Positions 54,389 through 62,947 of a stretch of 64,000 bases of DNA are shown in pieces. A program made the position numbers and the translations under genes. The DNA comes from Bombilactobacillus bombi (GTDB taxonomy: Bacteria > Bacillota > Bacilli > Lactobacillales > Lactobacillaceae). Below the pieces are notes generated by a model, which worked only from the letters and a program-made list of their open reading frames with translations, searched no databases and had not been told where the DNA came from. Positions within the stretch are counted from its first letter, which is position 1; every line of letters starts with the position of its first letter. The stretch is from the NCBI RefSeq assembly GCF_964340835.1, contig NZ_OZ204251.1. The stretch is one strand, 5' to 3'.

Positions 54389-57109
54389 ATGAAAAAAACC
54401 ACGCTAGTTAGCTCTAGCATCATTGCAGCGTCCTTGTTTGGTGCTGCTCTAATAGCTCCACCAATGAACGTTAATCCCTTGCAACCGCAAGTAGTGCAAG
54501 CAGACTCTTTGGCACAAGATGATGAAGCAGCTTTAAAAAGTAAGTTAAGCAATTTATTTCAAAAAAAAGAATTTAATATATTTAATTTTAATAAGGATGA
54601 TTCTAGTTTTAGACCAGTGGTTAATTCCTTTGCTGCTAATTTTCCTGGTGCAAATAATAAAAATCTCTATGAAACTAATCCAATCTCAGATAATACAGGG
54701 CAAATAGTTAATGACAAAGGCATATATAAAATAAATTCAAAATATATTACGAATGCTTTTAATCCCCAACTTAATTGGTTAAATTTAACTGATAGTGAAA
54801 AATTATTATTATCTCAACTCAAATTTTCTATTTCATCTGATCTTCATATTAATTCTAATAGGAATGTAATAAATCCAGGATACGATTACCATGCCACTAA
54901 AGGAAATTCAATGGGCTATGCATCATATGCTACAGGTGTGGATATGAAAGATAATGGTGGTAGTGTGTCCTTGACTTATACAATTACAGGACCTAATAAT
55001 TTCAATTTAACAACAACCGGAACACTAACATATAATGCGAACCCTTTAGATTTTCAAGTACCGCCTGCAAAACCACTGAAGCCTATTGAAGTTAAAGGCT
55101 CTGATATGAAACGTAATTATACTACGGGTATTCAAGGACCCCATGGATATGAGACTGCACTTATTGATAGTAAAACAAATTTTGGTGATATTAAAGATAG
55201 TAAGGGCAACGTTGTTTCTGATTTAAATAATTTAGCAACAGGAGATTATACACAAATAGTAAAGGTGAATTTTAAAGACATATTAGGGGATGATGATTAC
55301 AATGAAGCTATCGGAATGACGTCAATAAGAGGATTATTACTAAATAGAAATGATTCTGTTAAAACAGAAGGCTTTGATTATAATACTGGCATATATACTT
55401 ATGAACGTCAATTTCATGTAATTAAAACCGTGGCTTTAAGTTTTAATTACAGTGATGGTACTATTGGTGAAAAAGTGGGAGCAGATGCGACTAAGTATAA
55501 TAATCCAGAAAGTGTTGATTTTAAGTCTGATAATGTTGATGCTTTTAAAAATAATATTACTTTAGGAAAAATTATTCCCGACGTTAAAAATAATTTTACT
55601 GAGATAGGAAACTATACACAAGATATCACAATTAATGTTGACAATATATTAAAGCAACATCCAGAATATAGTAGTGTACGTATTAATGGGATCGATTATA
55701 AAAGTGGGACAGTAACATACCCTAGAAAATTTAACGTTACTAATACAATACAACCACTTGAATTTAGTGTTGCTGTACCTAAAGATATATCTGAAAAGTT
55801 TGGCAATTCTACTTCTCCTTATACTAATAAAAATGATTTTAAAATTACGGTTATGTCTGGAAAAGAAAAGGATACTGATATTGCGAATAATGCTAGCGTT
55901 TCTTTAATCAAAGAAAACGGTGTTGCTGCTGATCAAACATTTACAGAGGGCGCTTATTATCAAGAATTAAAAATAGATTTAAATAAGTTATTTGGTACAA
56001 ATTATGCTGCTATGATGGGTAATTTGACTATTAATGGTCACAAAATTCAAAATGGAAATAATAAATTTGATGAACATAATGAACTAAGCAATGGTTTTTA
56101 TATTGTCAAACGTAAGATAACTGTTCCAACGCCTAAACAACTAACTATTACAGAGGGTTCTAAGTTAAAGCAGTTTGAAGAAAATGCTAATACAAAAGAT
56201 ACACAAGATCAAATACAAAAGGAAATTAGCAATAGTATTTCTGCAAAAGGATATACTATAAATAGTTCAGCAATTAAATTAGGTGATATTTTCTATAATA
56301 ATAGTACTAGACCTTATGATAAAGGTACGTTAGACACAGGTGAGTACGATCAAATTGTAAAAATCGATTTAAAAGATATTTTTGGTGATGATTACATTGC
56401 TGCTGCTCTAAATGTTAGCTTTAATGGCAAGCTAATTGAAAAACAGGATTTAGACACAGATGGTTGGTTCCAATTTAAAAAGCATTTCACAGTAGGTAAA
56501 ACTACTCCTAGTCAACCTCCTGTTAAGCCTACTAAACCTACGCAGCCAGTCAGTCCATCTCCAACACCACAGCCAACAGCACCAGCAGTTGTAACTCCTA
56601 CCCAGCCTACACCTGATAATAAACCGGCTGTTACTGATGAAGATTTAAATGGTGTTGTAACTATTTTAAATGGTTCATCATTCCAATATGCACAGATTTT
56701 TGATGATAATGGTAATGTGGTAGTCGATCGTTATCTAGCTTTAAATAGTGCTTGGAAGACTGATCGGCGGCGTTTAATTAATGGAACTTATTATTATCGG
56801 GTTTCAACTCATGAGTATGTCAGATTAGATCAAGTAATTTATACAGATACTCCTACCAAGTCAACGTGGATTGATACTGGAATTACCCGTTCTGATATGG
56901 CAGCTAATGTTTTTCAAGTGACAGAACCGCAAGCATATCTTTGGGAAATTTCTGCTGATGGCCAACGCCTCAATCAAAAACCTGATCGCTTGTTGGTAAC
57001 TGGCAGCAGCTGGAAAACTGGTCAAAAGCTAGTTATTGATGGTGCAACCTTCTATCAAGTTTCTACTAATGAATGGGTCAAAGAAACTAAAGGTTATCTG
57101 GTTAAATAA
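54389..57109 (+). CDS. SLAP-domain surface protein
   Basis: A 906-residue exported protein. The signal peptide MKKTTLVSSSIIAASLFGAA continues to a VVQA-D cleavage after residue 38. Four related segments of about 30 residues are spaced 115-130 residues apart, each with a G-Y-x-Q-x-x-(K/T)-I-x-(L/V)-x-(D/K)-(I/L)-(F/L) core (for example GEYDQIVKIDLKDIFGDDY), near residues 285, 407, 521 and 651. A Pro/Thr-rich linker spans about 705-750. Two C-terminal SLAP domains (about 753-820 and 843-906) probably bind wall polymers non-covalently, as in lactobacillar S-layer-associated proteins. GAGGAGG precedes the ATG. Confidence 0.85.
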   Translation: MKKTTLVSSSIIAASLFGAALIAPPMNVNPLQPQVVQADSLAQDDEAALKSKLSNLFQKKEFNIFNFNKDDSSFRPVVNSFAANFPGANNKNLYETNPISDNTGQIVNDKGIYKINSKYITNAFNPQLNWLNLTDSEKLLLSQLKFSISSDLHINSNRNVINPGYDYHATKGNSMGYASYATGVDMKDNGGSVSLTYTITGPNNFNLTTTGTLTYNANPLDFQVPPAKPLKPIEVKGSDMKRNYTTGIQGPHGYETALIDSKTNFGDIKDSKGNVVSDLNNLATGDYTQIVKVNFKDILGDDDYNEAIGMTSIRGLLLNRNDSVKTEGFDYNTGIYTYERQFHVIKTVALSFNYSDGTIGEKVGADATKYNNPESVDFKSDNVDAFKNNITLGKIIPDVKNNFTEIGNYTQDITINVDNILKQHPEYSSVRINGIDYKSGTVTYPRKFNVTNTIQPLEFSVAVPKDISEKFGNSTSPYTNKNDFKITVMSGKEKDTDIANNASVSLIKENGVAADQTFTEGAYYQELKIDLNKLFGTNYAAMMGNLTINGHKIQNGNNKFDEHNELSNGFYIVKRKITVPTPKQLTITEGSKLKQFEENANTKDTQDQIQKEISNSISAKGYTINSSAIKLGDIFYNNSTRPYDKGTLDTGEYDQIVKIDLKDIFGDDYIAAALNVSFNGKLIEKQDLDTDGWFQFKKHFTVGKTTPSQPPVKPTKPTQPVSPSPTPQPTAPAVVTPTQPTPDNKPAVTDEDLNGVVTILNGSSFQYAQIFDDNGNVVVDRYLALNSAWKTDRRRLINGTYYYRVSTHEYVRLDQVIYTDTPTKSTWIDTGITRSDMAANVFQVTEPQAYLWEISADGQRLNQKPDRLLVTGSSWKTGQKLVIDGATFYQVSTNEWVKETKGYLVK

Positions 57110-57115
57110 TTTGCT

Positions 57116-57167
57116 TAATGCTTGTTAGTGTTGGTTAAGAATCAACATTAATAAGCATTTTTTATAT
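57116..57167 (+). terminator. Terminator of the SLAP gene
   Basis: AATGCTT pairs with AAGCATT around an inner TGTTG/CAACA stem, followed by a T-run. Confidence 0.85.
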
Positions 57168-57171
57168 ATAA

Positions 57172-57197
57172 AAAGACCTCGCAATTGCGAGGTCTTT
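57172..57197. terminator. Second, perfectly palindromic bidirectional terminator
   Basis: A 26-bp perfect palindrome, AAAGACCTCGCAA and its complement, with A- and T-rich flanks on each side. It could end both the SLAP gene read-through and galE on the minus strand. Confidence 0.8.
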
Positions 57198-57358
57198 ATT
57201 TATTTAAATTATTGAGGGGGGTTCAATATTTAAATTATTTTTATTTTGGGGAGGGAGATAAGAAACAAGTTATTTCTTATCAACTTACAAATCATATTAT
57301 AGTGAGTAGTTGTGAAGTAGTAATTGTTAAAATGTGAAAAAAGTATGACTTTTAGCAT
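57198..57358. other. Gene-free stretch with purine-rich patches
   Basis: About 160 bp with no gene. It has GAGGGGGG and GGGGAGGGAG patches that look like ribosome sites without an ORF, and an ATAAGAAA/TTTCTTAT hairpin. The origin is unknown; it may be the relic of a lost gene start. Confidence 0.4.
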
Positions 57359-58357
57359 TTATTTATCTTGATATCCCTGCGGGTGCTTTTGTTTCCAAGT
57401 CCAAGCAGTTTGAATAATATCGTGAATGTTATCATATTGCGGCTTCCATCCTAAAACTTTTTTTGCTCGACTGCTATCAGCTACTAAAATATCAGGATCA
57501 CCACCTCGGCGTGGCGCAAATTCAGCAGGAATTTCTTTATTGGTGACTGTGCGGGCTGCCTGCAAAATTTCTTGCACAGAAAATCCATGACTGGATCCCA
57601 GATTAAAGGCATCACTTGGATTGCCCGCTTGCAAATATTTTAAAGCTAAGATGTGAGCCTGCGCTAAGTCAATGATATGCACATAATCACGAACGTTGGT
57701 TCCATCAGGAGTTTGATAGTCATTACCATAAATTTTTAATTTATCTTGTTCGCCCATGGCCGTCCGCAAGATAATGGGAATAAGATGGGTCTCAGGTTGG
57801 TGATCCTCACCAATTGAGCCATCAGCTAAAGCCCCTGCAGCATTGAAATAACGAAGGGCAACTGACTTAATTCCGTATGCTTGATCGACCCATTTCATCA
57901 TTTGTTCCATCATTAACTTGCTTTCACCATAAGGATTGATCGGTTTTTGAGGTGAATTATCGCCAACTGGACTTTGTTCTGGTTGTCCAAAGGTTGCCGC
58001 TGTGGACGAAAAGACTAAGTATTTGATGGCATGCGCTTGCATTGCTTCAAAGAGCTTAATCATGCCAATCACATTATTATCAAAATATTTTAAAGGATTT
58101 TGAACAGATTCAGGTACAATGGAAAAGGCGTCCATATGGATAACTGCAGTGATATTCTCTTTAGTAAATACTTCATCCAAAAATTGCCCATCTCGAGTGT
58201 CACCTTCATAAAAGCGTGCCTGCGGGTTGACGGCTTTACGATGTCCCGTGGAAAGATTATCCACAATGACCACATCATATCCGTCTGTAATTAATTGATG
58301 AACCATGTGGGAACCAATATACCCAGCGCCACCGGCTACCATAATTGTTTCTGCCAT
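57359..58357 (-). CDS. galE: UDP-glucose 4-epimerase
   Basis: A 332-residue extended SDR enzyme interconverting UDP-glucose and UDP-galactose. The NAD-binding motif is VAGGAGYIGSHMV. The catalytic Ser is in FSSTAATFGQP and Tyr/Lys in NPYGESKLMME. The LRYFNAAGA segment and the GTNVRDYVHIIDLA region are typical. TTGGAGG precedes the ATG. It stands alone, not in a Leloir operon, so it may mainly feed surface polysaccharide synthesis. Confidence 0.95.
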   Translation of the reverse strand: MAETIMVAGGAGYIGSHMVHQLITDGYDVVIVDNLSTGHRKAVNPQARFYEGDTRDGQFLDEVFTKENITAVIHMDAFSIVPESVQNPLKYFDNNVIGMIKLFEAMQAHAIKYLVFSSTAATFGQPEQSPVGDNSPQKPINPYGESKLMMEQMMKWVDQAYGIKSVALRYFNAAGALADGSIGEDHQPETHLIPIILRTAMGEQDKLKIYGNDYQTPDGTNVRDYVHIIDLAQAHILALKYLQAGNPSDAFNLGSSHGFSVQEILQAARTVTNKEIPAEFAPRRGGDPDILVADSSRAKKVLGWKPQYDNIHDIIQTAWTWKQKHPQGYQDK

Positions 58358-58543
58358 AACTCTACCTCCAAAGTTTAAATTGCCTTTAGTTTATCACATT
58401 TCTCAACTAATGTTACTAAGTAAAATCCGAACTATATATTACCTAAAATCAGAAATATTTCTCAATTAGCTTGGAATTTACACATTTATTCGTTATAATA
58501 GAATTTGTTTTTGATAATACATGAACATTTGGAGAAATTAGTC

Positions 58544-59890
58544 ATGGGGGATAATTCCCAAAAAATAAACGATAACATCTTAGAACGAACTTTTGATTTA
58601 AAAGCCAATCAAACAACAGTTCGCCAAGAAATTGTGGCAGGAACGACAATTTTTGTGGCAATGTCTTATATTTTATTTGTCAATCCGACAGTTTTAGGTG
58701 CTACTGGTATGGATCAAGGGGCGATTTTTGTCGCGACGGCGCTTGCGGCGATTATTGGTTGTTTGGCAACGGCCTTTTTGGCTAATTATCCAATTGCCAT
58801 TGCACCTTCTTTAGGTAGTAATGCCTTTTTTGCTTATACTGTAGTCTTGGGGATGAAGGTCCCATGGCAAACGGCGCTTGCGGGCGTTTTTGTGGCTTCC
58901 ATTTTGTTTTTATTAGTGACTATTTTTAAAGTGCGGGAAAAGATTATTAATAATATCCCTGCAGATTTAAAATCGGCGATTGCTGCAGGGATTGGTTTAT
59001 TTGTAGCTTTTGTGGGTTTGCAAAATGGTGGTTTGGTCCAAACGGATAAGTCAACTTTATTAACCATTACTAATTTTCATAATCCTACTGTCTGGTTAAC
59101 GGTTTTTGGTTTGGTTTTAACTTTAATCTTAGTAGCTAAAAAAGTTCCCGCCAACATGTTAATCGGGATGGCAGTTACTTCAATTGTTGGCATTGTAACA
59201 GGTTTAATTAAAATGCCCCATGCGATTGTGGCTCCTATTCCTAGTTTGAAGCCCACTTTTGGGCAGGCTCTTTTTCATATTCAAGATGTCTTTAATCCGC
59301 AAATGATTACGGTGGTTATTATCTTTTTCCTTGTCGCTTTCTTCGATACTACAGGTACAGTAGTTGGCTTATTAGAGCAGGCTGGATTAATGAAGCGGAG
59401 CGAAAAAGTTTCACCTCGTGTCGGCAAAGCGTTATTAAGTGATGCAACAGCGATGATTGGTTCTTCGATTTTTGGTAGTTCACCAACGTCTGCTTATGTA
59501 GAGTCTTCTACGGGGATTGCTGTGGGTGGCCGGACTGGATTAACGTCTTTGACGGTAGCCGTATTCTTTGCCGCAAGTTTGTTCTTTTCACCTTTATTAG
59601 CTGTGGTAACTTCGCAAGTAACAGCGCCCATTATGATTATTGTAGGTTCTTATATGGTGAAGTCGTTAGGCAACATTGATTGGAGTAAATTTGAGAGTGC
59701 GTTTCCAGCTTTTGTTACAATTGCCGGGATGCCCTTGTTTTATGATATTTCTTATGGATTTGCTTTTGGTGTAATGTCGTATGTCATTATTATGATTGCT
59801 GAAGGCAAAGCCAAAAAAGTCCATCCTATTATGTATTTGGCATTTGTTGTGTTCTTATTCTTATTAATTGCAATGAATCAAGCTCATTAA
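58544..59890 (+). CDS. NCS2-family purine permease (AzgA/PbuG type)
   Basis: A 448-residue symporter of about 13 helices for hypoxanthine, guanine or adenine. The N-terminus RQEIVAGTTIFVAMSYILFV, the NYPIAIAPSLGSNAFFAYTV segment and AFFDTTGTVVGLLEQAGLM with SSPTSAYVESSTGIAVGGR are hallmarks of the AzgA-like branch. The ATG at 58544 is 9 bp after GGAG; the longer frame has no site. TTGGAA-N18-TATAAT lies upstream. No purine riboswitch was recognised. Confidence 0.92.
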   Translation: MGDNSQKINDNILERTFDLKANQTTVRQEIVAGTTIFVAMSYILFVNPTVLGATGMDQGAIFVATALAAIIGCLATAFLANYPIAIAPSLGSNAFFAYTVVLGMKVPWQTALAGVFVASILFLLVTIFKVREKIINNIPADLKSAIAAGIGLFVAFVGLQNGGLVQTDKSTLLTITNFHNPTVWLTVFGLVLTLILVAKKVPANMLIGMAVTSIVGIVTGLIKMPHAIVAPIPSLKPTFGQALFHIQDVFNPQMITVVIIFFLVAFFDTTGTVVGLLEQAGLMKRSEKVSPRVGKALLSDATAMIGSSIFGSSPTSAYVESSTGIAVGGRTGLTSLTVAVFFAASLFFSPLLAVVTSQVTAPIMIIVGSYMVKSLGNIDWSKFESAFPAFVTIAGMPLFYDISYGFAFGVMSYVIIMIAEGKAKKVHPIMYLAFVVFLFLLIAMNQAH

Positions 59891-59905
59891 AATTCACTAA
59901 ATATT

Positions 59906-59937
59906 AAAAGCTAGAGCAATTTTGCTCTAGCTTTTTT
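59906..59937. terminator. Terminator of the purine permease gene
   Basis: AAAGCTAGAGCAA and TTGCTCTAGCTTT pair around a 2-4 nt loop, followed by T6. The A-run on the other side lets it also serve the convergent small gene. Confidence 0.92.
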
Positions 59938-59942
59938 GGGAA

Positions 59943-60305
59943 TTAACGATGTTGTGCGCGATAATTGCCTGGTTGAGCAGATTTACCGCGTTGATGCTGA
60001 TATTTAATTGGATGTGGGGTTTCTAACTTAAAATGGCGCATTTTAGTGGGAGTAGGTAGACCAGCTAATTTTTGAGTTTGCCATTGGGCTAATTGTTGTG
60101 CCATTAAAGCCGCTTGTTGGGCTCTTTGGGGATTATGTTCTTGTTGTTGAGCTACGGGAATTACTTGTTGGCGCAAATAGTTAATTTGTTTTTGATTATA
60201 GGCGATAATTTCAGGAGTAAGCGGTGCGTTTAAATATTGGTTAACAAGTTTTTCTAGATAGCGTAAAGCATCTTTCGTATTCTGTGGCTGATATTGGTTG
60301 TTCAT
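59943..60305 (-). CDS. Hypothetical Gln-rich basic protein
   Basis: A 120-residue soluble protein with no recognised family. The first 85 residues look helical and Gln-rich (RYLEKLVNQYLNAPLTPEII, QQAALMAQQLAQWQTQKLAG). The tail is basic and likely disordered (HFKLETPHPIKYQHQRGKSA). AGGATAG precedes the ATG, and the ORF is closed neatly against a terminator, so it is probably a real gene. Confidence 0.65.
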   Translation of the reverse strand: MNNQYQPQNTKDALRYLEKLVNQYLNAPLTPEIIAYNQKQINYLRQQVIPVAQQQEHNPQRAQQAALMAQQLAQWQTQKLAGLPTPTKMRHFKLETPHPIKYQHQRGKSAQPGNYRAQHR

Positions 60306-60372
60306 CTTTGCTATCCTTTCTGCATTTGCGTTATGATATTAATTATAGACGATTATAACGCTGGAGGGAAAA

Positions 60373-61542
60373 ATGAAACAAGTTCGGTTAAGACCATTAA
60401 TGGCAGTTGCTTTTTTGAATGAAACAGCTTACAGCATGATGTGGCCGCTGGCAACGATTTATTTGAATACTATTTTACATAAATCCTTAACAGTTGCGGG
60501 AATGGCTTTATTTTGCTTTTCGGTGGCTAATGTGATTGGTTCTGTGGTTTTGGGCAAGCTTTACGATAAATTCAACCAATTTAAATTAACTATTACCGGA
60601 ATGGCTTTATGTGTCCTTATTTGTGCTGTAGGTATTTGGATTGAAGGCTGGCCTGCTTATCCTATTATTTTGACTGCGTTTGGTTTTACTTCCGGCTGGC
60701 TGACGACGGCAGTGAATGTCTATGGAACGTTAATACCTGGCAAATCCACGACAAAAGTTTTTAATGAAGTTTATTTGGTTTTAAATGTGGGTTTAGTGGT
60801 CGGTACAATGATTATTAGTGAAGTCTTTCATCGCTCGATTGCCCCAATTTTTCTTTTGGCTACAGGTATTTACGGATTATCCTTAGTAGTATTGTTGCTT
60901 TATTTTCCTCGCCAGCGGGTGGATTATCTCAATCATGCTGTGACACGAGTAGATGTGGAAAGAAAAACAAATATTGGTTCTACTAGTCGCTTATTTGCGT
61001 TGTCCTTTTTATCTTTAGTAGTGATGTGGATGATGTATTCGCAATGGGAATCGAACTTTTCTGTGTATTTAATTGATATCGGTTTTCCATTGCGGGTTTA
61101 TAGTATTTTGTGGGCAGTCAATGGAGTAGTTATTATTATTGTTCAGGGATTACTATCCCGTTTTCCAAATATGATTAAAAGTTTATTCAACCGAGTGAAT
61201 ATTGGTTTGCTCTTCTTAGCAATTTCTTATTTTGTGACAGTAGTTAGCCATAATGTAGTGTACATTTATTTAGGAATGATTCTCTTAACAATTGGTGAAG
61301 CAATTTATGTGCCTAGCGTTCCAGTAATTATTGATAATTGGTCGCCAGCTACAGTCAAAGGGCGCAATCAGGGTTTAGTAGGAGGCTTTTCTTCAGTTGG
61401 ACGCGCGCTAGGACCAGTATTTGGCGGGATGGTGATTGATCATTCATCTTTTCGAGTTTTATTCATTATTGCGGGGATAGCCATGGTGGTAATTACGATT
61501 ATGAATTATTGGAATAATTTGCAATTCAAAGAGGTGAAATAA
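60373..61542 (+). CDS. MFS transporter (12-TMS, MDR type)
   Basis: A 389-residue major-facilitator permease. Motif A is VVLGKLYDKFNQFKL between helices 2 and 3. The start region LMAVAFLNETAYSMMWPLAT and RNQGLVGGFSSVGRALGPVF are typical of drug or sugar exporters. GGAGGG precedes the ATG. The flavodoxin-like gene starts 3 bp after its stop, so the two are co-transcribed. The substrate is unknown. Confidence 0.88.
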   Translation: MKQVRLRPLMAVAFLNETAYSMMWPLATIYLNTILHKSLTVAGMALFCFSVANVIGSVVLGKLYDKFNQFKLTITGMALCVLICAVGIWIEGWPAYPIILTAFGFTSGWLTTAVNVYGTLIPGKSTTKVFNEVYLVLNVGLVVGTMIISEVFHRSIAPIFLLATGIYGLSLVVLLLYFPRQRVDYLNHAVTRVDVERKTNIGSTSRLFALSFLSLVVMWMMYSQWESNFSVYLIDIGFPLRVYSILWAVNGVVIIIVQGLLSRFPNMIKSLFNRVNIGLLFLAISYFVTVVSHNVVYIYLGMILLTIGEAIYVPSVPVIIDNWSPATVKGRNQGLVGGFSSVGRALGPVFGGMVIDHSSFRVLFIIAGIAMVVITIMNYWNNLQFKEVK

Positions 61543-61544
61543 TA

Positions 61545-62306
61545 GTGAAAGTCTTAGGAATTTTAGGTTCACAAGATCGACAGGGCATCACAGCTCAATT
61601 ATTAGATCAAGTTTTAACTAATGTTGTTGATAATGTTGAAACTGAAACTATTTTCTTAGAAGATTATCAAATTCATGCCACCGGCGTGCAAACTAATAAT
61701 GATTTGAACTTAATTGTTGCTAAAATGGCTGCCAGTGATGTGTGGGTACTAGCTGCACCTACTTATTGGCGTGGCTTAGCGGGCATTATGAAAAAGCTGT
61801 TAGATTGTTTGCGGCCTAAGTTAGTCTATTTTAAGTCCAATGGGGATACCATTCCTGGTCCCTTTAAGAATAAACATTATTTAACAATTACTGATTGTTA
61901 TGCAAGCACTTTGGAAAATTATCTAACAGGTGTCACAGATGAAACTTTTAAGACTGTTGATCGCGTGATGAGTGCTGCAGGTGTTATTAAAATTGGAGAA
62001 ATTGTTTGTCCGAACACCTTGCATCTGCAAAGTTTGCCCGCTCCCAAAAAACGTTTGTGCGCTCGTTATGGACAAAAAATCTCCCACCGTACTAGAAAGG
62101 ATGATTCAACTGTGAAACGTTATTTGCAATTGTTTGTAATGGTGGCTATGATGGCGTTTTTGACAATGGTAATTCAATTAGGATTAAAGTCATTTTTGCC
62201 TTTAGATAATTTTTGGTGGAATTATTTAAGTTTTACGTTGATTTTTTTCATATTATTGGCATGTATCTTACATTTTGCAACTTATGTAAAACATCAGCGC
62301 CGCTAA
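61545..62306 (+). CDS. Flavodoxin-like NAD(P)H:FMN oxidoreductase with C-terminal membrane helices
   Basis: A 253-residue protein starting at GTG after GAGGTG. Residues 1-175 form an NADPH-dependent FMN reductase/flavodoxin fold: VLGILGSQDRQGITAQLLDQ (phosphate loop) and VLAAPTYWRGLAGIMKKLLD (isoalloxazine loop). After a basic linker, two hydrophobic helices follow (LFVMVAMMAFLTMVIQLGL and YLSFTLIFFILLACILHFA), which would hold the flavin domain at the inner membrane face. Co-transcribed with the MFS gene. Electron donor and acceptor unknown. Confidence 0.8.
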   Translation: MKVLGILGSQDRQGITAQLLDQVLTNVVDNVETETIFLEDYQIHATGVQTNNDLNLIVAKMAASDVWVLAAPTYWRGLAGIMKKLLDCLRPKLVYFKSNGDTIPGPFKNKHYLTITDCYASTLENYLTGVTDETFKTVDRVMSAAGVIKIGEIVCPNTLHLQSLPAPKKRLCARYGQKISHRTRKDDSTVKRYLQLFVMVAMMAFLTMVIQLGLKSFLPLDNFWWNYLSFTLIFFILLACILHFATYVKHQRR

Positions 62307-62307
62307 T

Positions 62308-62342
62308 AAAAAAAGCTGGAAAAATTTTTTTCCAGCTTTTTT
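62308..62342. terminator. Terminator between the flavoprotein and tpx
   Basis: AAAAAGCTGGAAA pairs with TTTCCAGCTTTTT; runs of A and T on both sides allow use by both convergent genes. Confidence 0.9.
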
Positions 62343-62347
62343 GGTTA

Positions 62348-62839
62348 CTAGTTTTGATTGATTTGATCTAATACTTGGTCGTACTTAGGTTCGTTGGTCA
62401 TTTCACTGACAACTTCACGGTAAGTAATCTGTCCATCTGTATTGATTACCCAAACGGAACGTGCCAATAAACCAGAATCATCCATCAACATATGGGTTTG
62501 TTGACCAAAGTTTTGTTTGACATCTGAGAGTAATTGCATCTTCTTGACATTTTGTGCAGCGCACCACTGCGCTTGTTGTTCAGGAGTATTAGTCGAAATT
62601 GTGACAAAGTTAATGCCTGCATATTGATCCACTTCTTCATTAAAGTGCTTCGTCTGCAAGCTGCAAACACTCGTGTTGATGTTAGGTACAACACTAATCA
62701 ATAGTGGCTGATCCAATAAATCGGTTAGTTGCACTTTTTCTCCGGCACGATTAGTCACTGTAAAATTAGGAAATTGTTCTCCAATTTCGGGAATGTCTGT
62801 CAACGTTGCAAATGGTTTGTCATGACGCGTAATCTTCAT
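62348..62839 (-). CDS. tpx: Thiol peroxidase (atypical 2-Cys peroxiredoxin)
   Basis: A 163-residue Tpx that reduces hydrogen and organic peroxides with thioredoxin. The peroxidatic Cys is in NINTSVCSLQTKHFN. The second Cys, in QWCAAQNVKKM, matches the resolving Cys position of the family. The product is cytoplasmic. AGGTGATGAAAT precedes the ATG. In a catalase-lacking lactic acid bacterium it would be a main peroxide defence. Confidence 0.95.
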   Translation of the reverse strand: MKITRHDKPFATLTDIPEIGEQFPNFTVTNRAGEKVQLTDLLDQPLLISVVPNINTSVCSLQTKHFNEEVDQYAGINFVTISTNTPEQQAQWCAAQNVKKMQLLSDVKQNFGQQTHMLMDDSGLLARSVWVINTDGQITYREVVSEMTNEPKYDQVLDQINQN

Positions 62840-62947
62840 ATTTCATCACCTCGGTATCATTATACCTGATTCAACGCTGGAAGTACGGGGCAATGCTTTT
62901 TTGTTCTCAAGGAGTTTGTTATAATATGAGCCAAAGGAGTTGTCAAA

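Noticed and set aside
58358..58543. Purine riboswitch before the NCS2 permease
   Set aside because: The conserved core of purine aptamers was not found; only a plain promoter is visible.
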